64,000 nt of DNA. Origin: Desulfosediminicola flagellatus (GTDB taxonomy: Bacteria; Desulfobacterota; Desulfobulbia; Desulfobulbales; Desulfocapsaceae). The stretch lies in the NCBI RefSeq assembly GCF_005116655.2, contig NZ_CP050698.1:3867501-3931500 (forward strand), given 5' to 3'. Of this stretch, positions 27,749 to 37,057 are shown one piece after another (the first letter of the stretch is position 1; every line of letters starts with the position of its first letter). The notes beneath the pieces were generated by a model. It saw nothing but the letters and a program-made list of their open reading frames with translations, made no database searches and was not told the DNA's origin. The position numbers and the translations under genes are program-made.

Positions 27749-28813
27749 TTACTCACTATTAATAGCCGTTACCTGATTTCGACCGTTCTGTTTTGAGTGA
27801 TAGAGCCTGCCATCCGCTCTCTTCAGGCAGTCCAGTAAGGTTTCAGAGCCATTAAACTCAGCAACCCCGAAACTCATGGTGACCCCCAGTATCTCTGTAT
27901 CATATTCTATACTGAGGGTTTCCAAAGTTTCACGTAAACGCTCAGCAACTTCTACTCCTTCTTCTAAGTTCGTTTCAGGCAGGAGCAGGAGGAACTCTTC
28001 ACCTCCCCAGCGACACACCTTGTCCTGCTCTTTTGTGAGTAACTCCATCTCGATTGCGATACTTTTAAGCATTACATCGCCGCAATCATGCCCATAGGTA
28101 TCATTTATCTGCTTAAAATGATCAATATCACCCATCACTATGCTAAAGGCCCTCTTATTCTGTTTGAAACGTGCCACCTCCTCACTTAGTCGCTCCTTCA
28201 TATCTCTGCGATTGATCAGCCCGGTCAGTTCATCGGTTCTGGACATCTCTTCAAGTGTTCTGTTCAAAGCAGTAATTTCCCGTACCCAATCCTGCCGGCT
28301 ATACTCAAATGCAAAAGCAAGGACACTTACAGAAATGGTAGAAGCAATAAAGCGCGTTACAAAGTCAGAAGCATACTGTGTTTGCAGAAATGGGTTGTCA
28401 GGCACCAGAAGGATTAAAGCTACCATCAACAATAATCCCAGCATCGAAATAATTCCGAATTTTAGCTCAAGTACATAAAATGTCAGTAGCGGCATTACAT
28501 AAAACCATAAGGGACCTGTGTTATTACTTCCACCACTACAGATGAGGTAGAGAGTAAGCACTGTCATCAGGAGTAAAATAATAAAACACGCCTCCCGGTA
28601 ACGACCTGTAATGCGAAGAAACGCAAAATTTACCAGATTTAATATCGCTCCACCAATACACACTGAACCAAGCACAACCTTATTGTGATACAAAGAATGT
28701 GTACCGAAAATACTTAGAAAAAAAATGCACGTTACAGAAAACAACACAGTCAGAAAATGCTGTTTCTTTGCCTGGGCATTTACTTCATGTTCTTTGACAG
28801 ATTGTATTTTCAC
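27749..28813 (-). CDS. Membrane-bound diguanylate cyclase (GGDEF)
   Basis: 354 residues. The first 180 residues hold about six hydrophobic helices with short loops and no recognised extracytoplasmic domain, followed by a short coiled linker (REITALNRTLEEMSRTDELTG) and a GGDEF domain with active motif GGEEF at 270-274 and FKQINDTYGHDCGD upstream. It should make c-di-GMP from GTP. No RxxD inhibitory site is evident immediately before the motif (KVCRWGGEEF). Convergent with tex. Confidence 0.92.
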   Translation of the reverse strand: MKIQSVKEHEVNAQAKKQHFLTVLFSVTCIFFLSIFGTHSLYHNKVVLGSVCIGGAILNLVNFAFLRITGRYREACFIILLLMTVLTLYLICSGGSNNTGPLWFYVMPLLTFYVLELKFGIISMLGLLLMVALILLVPDNPFLQTQYASDFVTRFIASTISVSVLAFAFEYSRQDWVREITALNRTLEEMSRTDELTGLINRRDMKERLSEEVARFKQNKRAFSIVMGDIDHFKQINDTYGHDCGDVMLKSIAIEMELLTKEQDKVCRWGGEEFLLLLPETNLEEGVEVAERLRETLETLSIEYDTEILGVTMSFGVAEFNGSETLLDCLKRADGRLYHSKQNGRNQVTAINSE

Positions 28814-29414
28814 GTTCTCAAATACACCGGGAAGTGTTGAGATGTCTACTTTCAGATCGTCTCGTTCTCAATCTAAAAAACGTTAACCTCTTAATAACAT
28901 GTAGCATTAGAAGAGATTCATTTGTAGAGAGCACAGATGGCACACTCAGTTTATGTACCTTAATCTGCAAACTATCTAGGAGGCTGTCCGACAATGCTCT
29001 TTCCGCTCAATATCAGCGTTGCGACCCGAATTTTTATCCTCAGAATATCAGCTAAATGCTTGCGGTAAAAATCTGAGCCGCGCCTCGATCTTGAACAGAA
29101 TGCTGAGTTTCAGGATGAAAACTATCTATTTTTCTTGTACAGCAAACATGTGTAATTCTCAAATGAAATTCAGAAACAAATCCGTTGAACAACCTACAAA
29201 CACATGGCATTTTACACAAGTATCTCAGCACGACGATGAGAGATTGAGTCAAAATGTGAAACTGTTTTTGATGATATTGCAGGTCTATATCACCATTCAT
29301 AGAGTTTTTATAGAACAAGAAGATTGAACGGAGAACGATACTGCGATACGCAGAGGATTACGGATAATCACAGGTAGCTATGAATCACGCGTATATAAAG
29401 CTACCTGTAATTAA
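28814..29414. other. Non-coding region with a solo element end
   Basis: 601 bases without a credible gene; open frames present are AT-rich and unlike any family. At 28978-28995 it holds AGGAGGCTGTCCGACAAT, 17 of 18 bases identical to the left end of the element at 38832-38976, but no matching right end was found. A hairpin lies at 29370-29408. Confidence 0.5.
29370..29408 (-). terminator. Hairpin downstream of the sugar ABC operon
   Basis: Perfect 10-bp stem ACAGGTAGCT/AGCTACCTGT with a 19-base loop, 7 bases after the last permease stop. There is no T run, so it may be a processing or stabilising hairpin and not an intrinsic terminator. Confidence 0.4.
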
Positions 29415-30239
29415 TTACCCTTTCACTGATCCGGCAAGCAGCCCACGAATAAAGTACCGTCCCAGCACTATATAAATCATGAGCACAGGCAGAGCAGCAA
29501 GGATTGAACCGGCCATAGGCAGATTCCAGCTTACAGCTTGCCCGCCGGCAAGGTTAGCCAGCCCGACAGTGATAGGATTATCCGCATGCCGCGTAAGACA
29601 GATCCCCCAGAGAAACTCATTCCAAACCTGGGTAAACTGCCATAGAGAGGTAACAACAAAGCCCGGAATCGAGAGTGGAAAAATGATTCGATAATATATT
29701 TGGAAAAAACCTGCACCATCCAGTGCAGCTGATTCCATTAACGAATCAGGAATTTGCGTATAGAAATTGCGGAAAATAAGGGTGGTTATTGGCAAGCCAT
29801 AAACAACATGTGCAAGGATAAGCCCCGGAAGACCTCCGTAAAGATGCATAGCCCGTAATGTTTGAAAAAGCGGGATTAGAATAACCTGATAGGGAATGAA
29901 CATCCCGAATAGAAAAAGGGTGAAAATCACTTCACTTCCAGGAAATTTCCACTTCGAAAACACATATCCGTTAAGCGAACCAAGAATAGTTGATAAAGCA
30001 GTAGCCGAAATAGTCAGGATAACCGAGTTGACAATGTTATTCTTTAGCAGGCCGAGCGCATCAGAAAAGCTTGAATAATTAATAACATCAGGAAATTCCC
30101 AGGACCTGGGCAGACTGATATCAGCAGGGAACTTAAGTGCTGTTGCCAACGTAAGATAGGCAGGCAGCAAATACACTATCGCAAGCAGTATAAGAGCACC
30201 ATACAAAGCAAATGAGCCCGGAGAGATTTTACCTTTCAT
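29415..30239 (-). CDS. Sugar ABC transporter permease (MalG-like)
   Basis: 274 residues with six predicted membrane helices. The cytoplasmic EAA loop is ESAALDGAGFFQIYYRIIFPLSIP, typical of carbohydrate-type (CUT1) permeases. It forms the channel with the upstream permease; the start codon directly follows that gene's stop, so the two are translationally linked. It should bind the ATPase encoded at 32988-34076. Substrate specificity is discussed under the binding protein. Confidence 0.93.
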   Translation of the reverse strand: MKGKISPGSFALYGALILLAIVYLLPAYLTLATALKFPADISLPRSWEFPDVINYSSFSDALGLLKNNIVNSVILTISATALSTILGSLNGYVFSKWKFPGSEVIFTLFLFGMFIPYQVILIPLFQTLRAMHLYGGLPGLILAHVVYGLPITTLIFRNFYTQIPDSLMESAALDGAGFFQIYYRIIFPLSIPGFVVTSLWQFTQVWNEFLWGICLTRHADNPITVGLANLAGGQAVSWNLPMAGSILAALPVLMIYIVLGRYFIRGLLAGSVKG

Positions 30240-31349
30240 CTATCTCGTTCTCCTTTGTCGATAACTGCTAACCATATATGGAATGATGAACATCGCTGCA
30301 ATCATAAAAAGAATTATGGCTATTGCAGCACCCCGCGCAAAATCATTGGCCCTGAACGTTGTGAGATACATATTTAATGCCGGGTGTCCGGTTTCTGCGT
30401 TGTCCGGCCCGGTCATCGCAAAAATCAGGTCAAACATTTTAAGAGAGATATGTGAGAGAATAATCACCGCGCTTATCGTAACCGGTTTCACCAGTGGCAG
30501 AGCAATATGTTTGTAATAGCCTACGGTCGTTGCACCATCAAGCATTGCAGCTTCGCGCAACTCAGTCGATATCCCCGTAAACCCTGCCAGATACAAGGCC
30601 ATGGTATACCCGGAATATTGCCAGACTGTGGCCATGATAATCCCGAAAGTAGCTGTATTAAAACCATGGATCTCCTCCATGAACAGCGCTTTTGGCAGGA
30701 GATCACCCCATAACCAGACAGCAGCCCCGATCGCTACACCTGGGACCAACATCCACAAACCTCTCCCCGGCTTTCGTTTAACAGACCACAGACCTAAAAC
30801 AATCAGCAGAGCTGAGAGTAAATACAAACCAATGGGCAGCAGATTCTGCCAGTTAAACTCAAAGACAGCTCCGGTACTTGAAAGCCAGGAAAAACTCATG
30901 TGATTGCCGCCGACATAGGTCGGCAGAATATTAATTCCACCTTGAGGGGCCAGCATCCATCTCCAGATCGTTCCGGTAACTATGAAGGAGAGCGACATGG
31001 GATATAAAAATACAGTACGAAAAAATGCTTCTCCGCGTGGCTTATTATCCAGCAAAACAGCTAATACCAAGCCTATACCGATAGCACCAATCAATAACAT
31101 GACTGAATAGAAGACGGCATTAACAAGATCCTGACGAAAACCTCCACCAAGAAATCCTGTAAAAAGATCTATATAATTCGCAAAACCTATATAATTCTTT
31201 TCCGGATTTTCAGCCAGCGCAGCTACCCCGCCCCAATCGCTCAGCGATATCCAGAACGTATTGCCAATAAACCCATAGACGAATACTCCGACAAGGATGA
31301 TTGAGGGCAACAATGTCAGAAATGCTTTTATTCTATCGTTATTTCTCAT
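30240..31349 (-). CDS. Sugar ABC transporter permease (MalF-like)
   Basis: 369 residues, longer than the usual 290-310 of CUT1 permeases. The EAA loop EAAMLDGATTVGYYKHIALPL is present near residue 265. The extra length comes from a hydrophobic insert in the middle (about residues 170-225, LLSALLIVLGLWSVKRKPGRG onwards) that looks like one or two added helices. It pairs with the MalG-like permease. The 267-base gap before it, holding repeat copy B, separates it from the binding-protein gene. Confidence 0.92.
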   Translation of the reverse strand: MRNNDRIKAFLTLLPSIILVGVFVYGFIGNTFWISLSDWGGVAALAENPEKNYIGFANYIDLFTGFLGGGFRQDLVNAVFYSVMLLIGAIGIGLVLAVLLDNKPRGEAFFRTVFLYPMSLSFIVTGTIWRWMLAPQGGINILPTYVGGNHMSFSWLSSTGAVFEFNWQNLLPIGLYLLSALLIVLGLWSVKRKPGRGLWMLVPGVAIGAAVWLWGDLLPKALFMEEIHGFNTATFGIIMATVWQYSGYTMALYLAGFTGISTELREAAMLDGATTVGYYKHIALPLVKPVTISAVIILSHISLKMFDLIFAMTGPDNAETGHPALNMYLTTFRANDFARGAAIAIILFMIAAMFIIPYMVSSYRQRRTR

Positions 31350-31408
31350 GCTCTTTCACATCACGCTCCCGACCCCTAGGATTGCTCATTGCCCAGACAT
31401 CAAAACCC

Positions 31409-31524
31409 AAAGGACTGAGGTTAAAGGGTTTAGGACTGAGTAAATTGCATAAAAAATGCAATAGGCTTCTGAAACACTCAATCCTTTTACCTTTGACCTA
31501 AGTCCTCAGACCCGCTTCCAGTCC
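31409..31524. repeat. Nested-palindrome repeat, copy B (inverted)
   Basis: Reverse complement of copy A with clear similarity along its length. Shared blocks include GACTGGAAGCGGG, CAAAGGTAAAAG, TTCAGAAGC, GCAATTTACTCAGTCCTAA and CCTCAGTCCTTT. The inner hairpin here is TTGCAT/ATGCAA. It lies between the binding-protein gene and the first permease gene of the sugar ABC operon. Confidence 0.85.
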
Positions 31525-31616
31525 TTGCAATATCCTGGAAAAACATCATATTTTCAAAAAAACTGAAAAATATGGGCAATGGGCAGTCTCAGGGCCGGGA
31601 CGATTAATAGAACAGC

Positions 31617-32879
31617 TTATTTACTAATACCGTTTTTAGCTGCAATCTGCTGTGCTGCATTTGCGGTAGCTTTGGCATTCTTAGTTTTAAGAAACATCTC
31701 CATTACTGCAGCAAAATCGTTCATAAACCCTTCATTGGCTGTTACGCCATGGGCCAGTGAACCAACAATTATATCTTTGCCAAAATCAGCCGCTGCTGAC
31801 TTGCCGTAGTCATTGTATTTGGAGAGATCGCTATCTACACGGGCAGAGATAGAACCCTTAAGCGGGTTAAACGCATCGCTACCCTCACGGCTTCCGAGCA
31901 GTGCCAGCCATGCAAGGGCGTTATCTCGCTGTGAAGCACCTTTGGGCAAGCCAAAAGAATCAGCAAGAAACATAAACTGACCGCCGGTTCCAGGTGATGC
32001 AGCCCAACCAAAACCGGTTCCGGGCGCAAGCTTTTTGGTGGTACTCAGATATCCTGCTGCCCAGTCGCCCATGATGTTAAATGCAGCACTACCATCAACA
32101 ACCATATCTGTGGCTTGTTGCCAGCTAAGAGAAGAAGCATCAGCGTTGGTGTACTCTAGAACTTTGCCAAACAGTTCCCAGGCCTGCACGCCTTCAGGAC
32201 TATCAAAAGCAAGTTTACCAGCCCAGAGTGCATCCCATTTCTCAGGTCCCATTGAGGCGAGTGCAACAGACTCCCAAAGGTGATTTGCTGTCCAGTTTTG
32301 CGCGAGCGCCAGAGGAAGAATACCTTGAGTTTTAAGCTTTTCAGCTGTAGTGAAAAATTCATCCCAGGTTGTCGGTGCCTTGACTCCCCATTTTTCCAGA
32401 TTTGCAGGACTAAACCAGAGCACATTTGATCGATGAATATTCACAGGAACCGACCAGATACCTTTGTCCGTACCGATATTTTTAATCAGTCCTTTAGGGA
32501 ATGCATCCATCCAGCCCTGCTCTTTAAATAATGGAGTAAGGTCTTCCATGCGATCAGCTTCAACCCAGGTGCCGATCAGTTCCTGCCCGGCATGGACCTG
32601 AAAGCTGTCAGGCGGTTCACCGCCAAGCATTCTGGTTTTAAGTACAGCTTTTGCGTTGACTCCAGAGCCTCCGGTGACTGTTGCATTAATCACCTCAACA
32701 CCGCTGTTATCTTTATTGTACAGATCAATCAGGGCCTGCAGAGCGGGCCCTTCATTTCCGGCCCACCACGAGAAAATCTCAAGTTTACCGGTTAGTTCTT
32801 TCGCCTGTACTACAGGAACAGCAGCGATCAACAGTGCGGTGCACGCGGCAACACATGTACGCAAAATACGCCTCTTCAT
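31617..32879 (-). CDS. Sugar ABC transporter substrate-binding protein (glucose/mannose-type)
   Basis: 420 residues: Sec signal peptide (MKRRILRTCVAACTALLIAA, cleaved near VQA-KE) and a cluster B/SBP_bac_1 fold. The segments LEIFSWWAGNEGPALQALIDLY, GGSGVNAKAVLKTRMLGGEPPD and WQQATDMVVDGSAAFNIMGDWA resemble the glucose/mannose-binding proteins of Thermus and Pseudomonas more than maltose- or glycerol-phosphate-binding proteins. Glucose, mannose or a related hexose is therefore the likely ligand (inference). It delivers the sugar to the permease pair downstream. Confidence 0.88.
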   Translation of the reverse strand: MKRRILRTCVAACTALLIAAVPVVQAKELTGKLEIFSWWAGNEGPALQALIDLYNKDNSGVEVINATVTGGSGVNAKAVLKTRMLGGEPPDSFQVHAGQELIGTWVEADRMEDLTPLFKEQGWMDAFPKGLIKNIGTDKGIWSVPVNIHRSNVLWFSPANLEKWGVKAPTTWDEFFTTAEKLKTQGILPLALAQNWTANHLWESVALASMGPEKWDALWAGKLAFDSPEGVQAWELFGKVLEYTNADASSLSWQQATDMVVDGSAAFNIMGDWAAGYLSTTKKLAPGTGFGWAASPGTGGQFMFLADSFGLPKGASQRDNALAWLALLGSREGSDAFNPLKGSISARVDSDLSKYNDYGKSAAADFGKDIIVGSLAHGVTANEGFMNDFAAVMEMFLKTKNAKATANAAQQIAAKNGISK

Positions 32880-32987
32880 AAATGCCTCCTGAATTAATGT
32901 AGTGATGGGTGCCCGGTAAAACCGAAAAATACGATATTTCAGTCCGCCGGATTTCTAACGAGTTTCCAGCCGAAAACTAATTAGTAT

Positions 32988-34076
32988 TTAGTGCAGTGCT
33001 TCTTCAGTCTCGGGATCAAAAAACACCAATCGGTTCAGATCTATGCCCAGTTCCATGGTCTCACCGGGCTGAGCGACAATACGTCCTTCCAATTCTGCAA
33101 TCATGGTATTCCCTCCAAGTTTAAACTCCAGCAGGGACTGACCACCCAGAATTTCACAAACAACTACTTCAACACTAAATTGCCATTCCGCTGGAATCCT
33201 TCTCAAACCGTCACCGGATTTAATATCATTGGGGCGAATGCCAACAAGTAGTTTTCTGTTATTTTCGAATTGCACCTGGAGTGGGACAGGCAGAGTAAGC
33301 GCGTTGAGCGATACAGAACCAATATCCTCCGCCTGATGAAATGTTCCTGGTAATATGTTAACCGGAGGGTTCCCTATAAAACTCGCAACAAATCTGTTAC
33401 TTGGACGTTCAAACACTTCTATTGGCGAACCAACCTGCTGGATATATCCGTCTTTTAAGATGACAATTTTATCAGCAAGAGTCATGGCTTCTATCTGATC
33501 ATGGGTTACATAGATAGTTGTAGTCTGCATTTTCAGATGGAGTTTTTTAAGCTCCATACGCATCTGTGTTCGCAGCTGTGCATCAAGGTTGGATAACGGT
33601 TCATCAAATAAAAAAACGCTTGGCTTACGGACAATTGCCCTTCCCATTGCAACCCGCTGGCGCTGTCCTCCCGAAAGTTCAGCCGGTTTTCGTTGCAAAT
33701 AAGGCGTCAGCTCAAGAATTTCTGCAGCAGCACGAACTTTCGTATCAATCTGGTCCCTGGATTCCTTCGCCATTTGCAGACTGAATGCCATATTATCAAA
33801 GACAGTCATATGCGGATAGAGGGCATAATTCTGAAAGACCATTGCAACGTTACGATCCTTCGGAGCCACTTCATTGATAGGCCGCCCGTCTATACTGATC
33901 TCGCCGCCACTCACTGATTCAAGCCCGGCAATCATTCTGAGAATAGTTGATTTTCCGCAGCCGGACGGGCCGACCAGAACGATAAACTCATTATCATTAA
34001 TCGTCAGGTTGGCACCGTGTACTACCTGGGTTTTGCCAAACCGTTTAACCACATCTTTCAACTCGACTCTGGCCAT
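32988..34076 (-). CDS. Sugar ABC transporter ATPase (MalK/UgpC type)
   Basis: 362 residues. Walker A GPSGCGKSTILRMIAGLE, Q-loop, signature LSGGQRQRVAMGRA, Walker B VFLFDEPLSNLDAQLR and the H-loop (YVTHDQIEAMTL) are all present. The C-terminal third is a MalK-type TOBE/OB regulatory domain. It energises uptake by the two permeases. First gene of the operon on the minus strand: ATPase, binding protein, permease, permease. A gap of 108 bases separates it from the binding-protein gene. Confidence 0.95.
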   Translation of the reverse strand: MARVELKDVVKRFGKTQVVHGANLTINDNEFIVLVGPSGCGKSTILRMIAGLESVSGGEISIDGRPINEVAPKDRNVAMVFQNYALYPHMTVFDNMAFSLQMAKESRDQIDTKVRAAAEILELTPYLQRKPAELSGGQRQRVAMGRAIVRKPSVFLFDEPLSNLDAQLRTQMRMELKKLHLKMQTTTIYVTHDQIEAMTLADKIVILKDGYIQQVGSPIEVFERPSNRFVASFIGNPPVNILPGTFHQAEDIGSVSLNALTLPVPLQVQFENNRKLLVGIRPNDIKSGDGLRRIPAEWQFSVEVVVCEILGGQSLLEFKLGGNTMIAELEGRIVAQPGETMELGIDLNRLVFFDPETEEALH

Positions 34077-34482
34077 AAAAGGACTCCGGAACGATCGTAT
34101 AAAAAGTGTTTAAATACGAATGTAATATGAAATATATGACTGCGATTATTTTGTAGAAACATCTCAATTCGAGACTAAATCGCTATTCTCGCGCAGCCTC
34201 TGAAAAGGGCTATCCGGGAATTGGAATTTTTTCGATTTAACCTGTCTTTCGTTACTCATTAGATGACCACGAACGATTCATCACGGATTGACTTACCATC
34301 CTGAAATCACCTCAAATGACACTCAAAACAACTGTAGCGAAATCACTATAGTTAATGGTTATGAAAGATGTCAATCACTAACCTTTTTTTGTTAGGATTA
34401 TATACTATAGCAAAAATATGGAATCAGCTCGGAATGCACATCTGAATAGTAGATACAAACGTATTCTCACCATGAATCAAAA
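34077..34482. other. Intergenic region upstream of the sugar ABC operon
   Basis: 406 bases between the MocR-type gene and the ATPase gene, both minus. It should hold the operon promoter. ACTATAG occurs twice (near 34351 and 34404), a possible operator repeat. At 34168-34203 and 34207-34238 are degenerate copies of the right and left ends of the 38832-38976 element. Confidence 0.45.
34168..34238. repeat. Degenerate end-to-end copies of the 38.8-kb element
   Basis: 34168-34203 matches the right end (TTCG..ACTAAA..GC.ATTCTCG..CAGCCTC) and 34207-34238 matches the left end (GGCTATCCGGGAATTGGAATTT) of the element at 38832-38976. The ends are joined tail to head, the reverse of the intact order. 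Confidence 0.6.
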
Positions 34483-35922
34483 TTATTCTGGTTTGCATCC
34501 TGCAGTGAGCATTTCATGAACCATCACTCCAAGCTTCCGAACCCCTTCCTCAAATCTCTCACTCCAGGGATAACCGCAATTTAAACGGATACAATGGCTG
34601 AAACGATCAGTCACAGAACACAAATTACCCGGAACGATAGCAATATTTTCTTTACTGGCACGCTCAAATAATTCCAGGCTATCGATTCCCTTATCCAGCT
34701 CTACCCATAGACAAATACCACCCTGAGGTGCTGAAACTCGTGTACCTTCCGGGAAATATCTGGCAACCGCCATCACCATATTTGCTGCCTGTTTTTTTAG
34801 CGAATTACGCATTTTCCGTAAATGTCGCTCGTACGCACCAGTTGCGAGAAAACGAGCTGCCACCACCTGATTCAACTGCGAATTCACAACTGTGGAATTA
34901 AATTTTATCCGTTTAACCTTCTCCTTAAAACGACCGGGGATGGTCCAGCCAACGCGTAAATCAGGAGCCAGTGATTTAGTAAAGGACGAACAGTAAAGCA
35001 CCAGTCCATTCGTATCAAAGCTCTTTAATGGAACAGGTCGGGTTTCTGTAAAATACAAATCGCCATAGATATCATCTTCGATTAGCGGAATGCCCCTGCC
35101 GGTTATAATTTCAACCAATCGTTTTTTATCGGAGTTGGACATCACATACCCCAGAGGATTATGAAAGTTGGCATTTAAAAGAGCGGCACGGACATCATGA
35201 TCCGACAGCACCTGTTCCAACTGGTCCATATCAAAACCGGTCTCAGAATCAACAGGCACTTCAAGCGCTTTCATATTGAGATCTTCAATCAACTGGAGAT
35301 AACAGAGAAACGTTGGTGACTCAATCAGAATAACATCCCCTTCACGGGCTACTGCGCGCAAACAGAGGTCTATAGCATCCATGCAGCCGCTGGTAACAAT
35401 GATTTCCTCACCTTTCTCACGACTGAAATAGCCAACTGACCGCTTAGCAAGTTCAGTTCGAAGTGCAGAAATCCCTGTAGGGTGACCATAACCGATCATT
35501 TCACCTGTCATGTATCCTGCAGCCGCACTGCGTACCTCTCGTGCCAACTGTTTGAGTGGTAATAATTCGGGTGAGGGAATTGCGGTCCCGAGCGGCAGCA
35601 TCTCAGGGTTATTCACATATTGCTGCAACATGGTGGAGTGACTGTTTATCGTCACCTGGTGAGGCTCAATTATACCCTTCTCTCGAATTGGCCGCGGCAG
35701 AACTTTATCAAGTAATGGCCTAACATAAAATCCAGATTTTTCACGCACTTCAACAACGCCTCTATCTTCAAGTTCGTTGTATGCCTGATAAATAGTAGAA
35801 ATGGACCGACCTGTCTGGGCGCGAAGGTTACGGAGAGATGGAAGTTTCTCGCCAGCTTTAAAATTGCCTGTGCGAATTTTTCTTTCCAGATCATTGGCCA
35901 GACGAAGATATTGATATTCCAT
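34483..35922 (-). CDS. MocR-type GntR/aminotransferase transcription regulator
   Basis: 479 residues. An N-terminal winged helix of the GntR family (EKLPSLRNLRAQTGRSISTIYQAYNELEDRG, residues 26-56) is fused to a class I aminotransferase-like domain. The PLP-binding lysine is in SSFTKSLAPDLRVGW. Other PLP-fold landmarks, NANFHNPLGYVM and EDDIYGDLYF, are also present. MocR proteins sense PLP or amino-acid-related ligands and regulate, for example, vitamin B6 or taurine genes. It lies upstream of the sugar operon on the same strand with a 406-base gap, so a regulatory link is possible but not shown. Confidence 0.93.
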   Translation of the reverse strand: MEYQYLRLANDLERKIRTGNFKAGEKLPSLRNLRAQTGRSISTIYQAYNELEDRGVVEVREKSGFYVRPLLDKVLPRPIREKGIIEPHQVTINSHSTMLQQYVNNPEMLPLGTAIPSPELLPLKQLAREVRSAAAGYMTGEMIGYGHPTGISALRTELAKRSVGYFSREKGEEIIVTSGCMDAIDLCLRAVAREGDVILIESPTFLCYLQLIEDLNMKALEVPVDSETGFDMDQLEQVLSDHDVRAALLNANFHNPLGYVMSNSDKKRLVEIITGRGIPLIEDDIYGDLYFTETRPVPLKSFDTNGLVLYCSSFTKSLAPDLRVGWTIPGRFKEKVKRIKFNSTVVNSQLNQVVAARFLATGAYERHLRKMRNSLKKQAANMVMAVARYFPEGTRVSAPQGGICLWVELDKGIDSLELFERASKENIAIVPGNLCSVTDRFSHCIRLNCGYPWSERFEEGVRKLGVMVHEMLTAGCKPE

Positions 35923-36179
35923 GAATACACCACACTGTTATGCTATATTTTTGCAAAGTCACAATCTGTATCATATAGCATGGTTCTGTTCAATATTCCA
36001 TCTTCTTCTGCAACAGCCAAAGCTCTACAAGTACATATATTTTATTACATTCCTGTTGAAAATAACGGACGTCAACTTGACGACCTCAACCAATACTGGT
36101 ATCACATCAGTTAAAGCAATCTCGATTCTAACCTGTGGTTTCATCATTGAACTTCTTCGATACTGACATAGATAAACAC

Positions 36180-36539
36180 GTGGCTACAATACTTTACATA
36201 GAAGACAATCAAGCAAACCTTCAACTTGTCAAACTGCTGCTTGCAAGACGAAATACTATCGATTTTCTTGAAGCAGAAACAGGAAAAGAAGGTTTAACAC
36301 AGGCTTTCAATCATCTTCCGGATTTGATTTTGCTCGATATATCCCTGCCGGACATTAACGGAAACGAAGTATTAGAACAACTTCGCTCAAACGAATCCAC
36401 CAGCACAACACCGGTTATAGCAATCTCCGGCAACCCTGTAGTGGAAACACAAAAGAATTGTCCAGGATTTCAACATTACCTTTCCAAACCTATCAACATC
36501 CAGGCCCTCACCGAGGCTATAGATACATTTATCAAATAG
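36180..36539 (+). CDS. Single-domain response regulator (CheY-like receiver)
   Basis: 119 residues from GTG 36180, giving VATILYIEDNQANLQLV, the usual receiver start; an upstream GTG at 36135 would add 15 residues. The phospho-acceptor aspartate is in LILLDISLPDING, with the acidic pair in IEDN and the conserved lysine in YLSKPIN. No output domain follows, so it probably works as a relay or protein-interaction module. A histidine kinase partner is not adjacent. No clear ribosome site supports either start. Confidence 0.82.
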   Translation: MATILYIEDNQANLQLVKLLLARRNTIDFLEAETGKEGLTQAFNHLPDLILLDISLPDINGNEVLEQLRSNESTSTTPVIAISGNPVVETQKNCPGFQHYLSKPINIQALTEAIDTFIK

Positions 36540-37057
36540 TTCAGATCTTGAAACATACCATTCTGTTAATGAACAGGATGTAAATGCATTGTTTTAGCAC
36601 AGACAAATATAACGGATATCCCGGAGTCTCCTTCCTCGTTTGCCCACCAATAAAATTGAAAGACAAAACGCTGGTATTACGCCAAGTGACAGTTTTCGTA
36701 TGAAATCTATTTACAATTCACCATATAATACTCTGCTCAACATCCTGTAAAAGTCCAATAGGATACCCCGCGAAGGGCAGCAGTTTTTTTTTAAGATAAC
36801 CTCTCAAAATGATGATTGATACAGACCTTCAATCAGGCTCTTTCCTTCAACTGCGACATGTGGCAATCCCGTTTTTCCCGCTGTACACACTTTTACACTG
36901 GGAAATTTCTATTTCACTTCCTGTTTTTTAAAACCTATACTGAAGATATCCAATAATATTAATAGCCCTGTCTAACACTGTCATCCAGTTACAATACAAT
37001 GTTTTTATTGCAGAACATTAGGTATAAAAACAGCAATAAACGTTTTGGGAGAAAAAC
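36540..37057. other. Intergenic region before the chemoreceptor gene
   Basis: 518 bases of AT-rich sequence with no credible gene. I looked for c-di-GMP riboswitch, sigma54 and sigma28 promoter patterns and saw none convincing. GGGAG at 37048-37052 is the ribosome site of the chemoreceptor. Confidence 0.45.

Noticed and set aside
29019..29327. Overlapping open frames on both strands in the 28.8-29.4 kb gap
   Set aside because: They overlap on opposite strands, lack start signals and have composition like the surrounding spacer.
36540..37057. Possible c-di-GMP riboswitch or sigma54/sigma28 promoter before the chemoreceptor
   Set aside because: The conserved riboswitch core and the spaced GG/GC of sigma54 sites are absent; only chance matches were seen.
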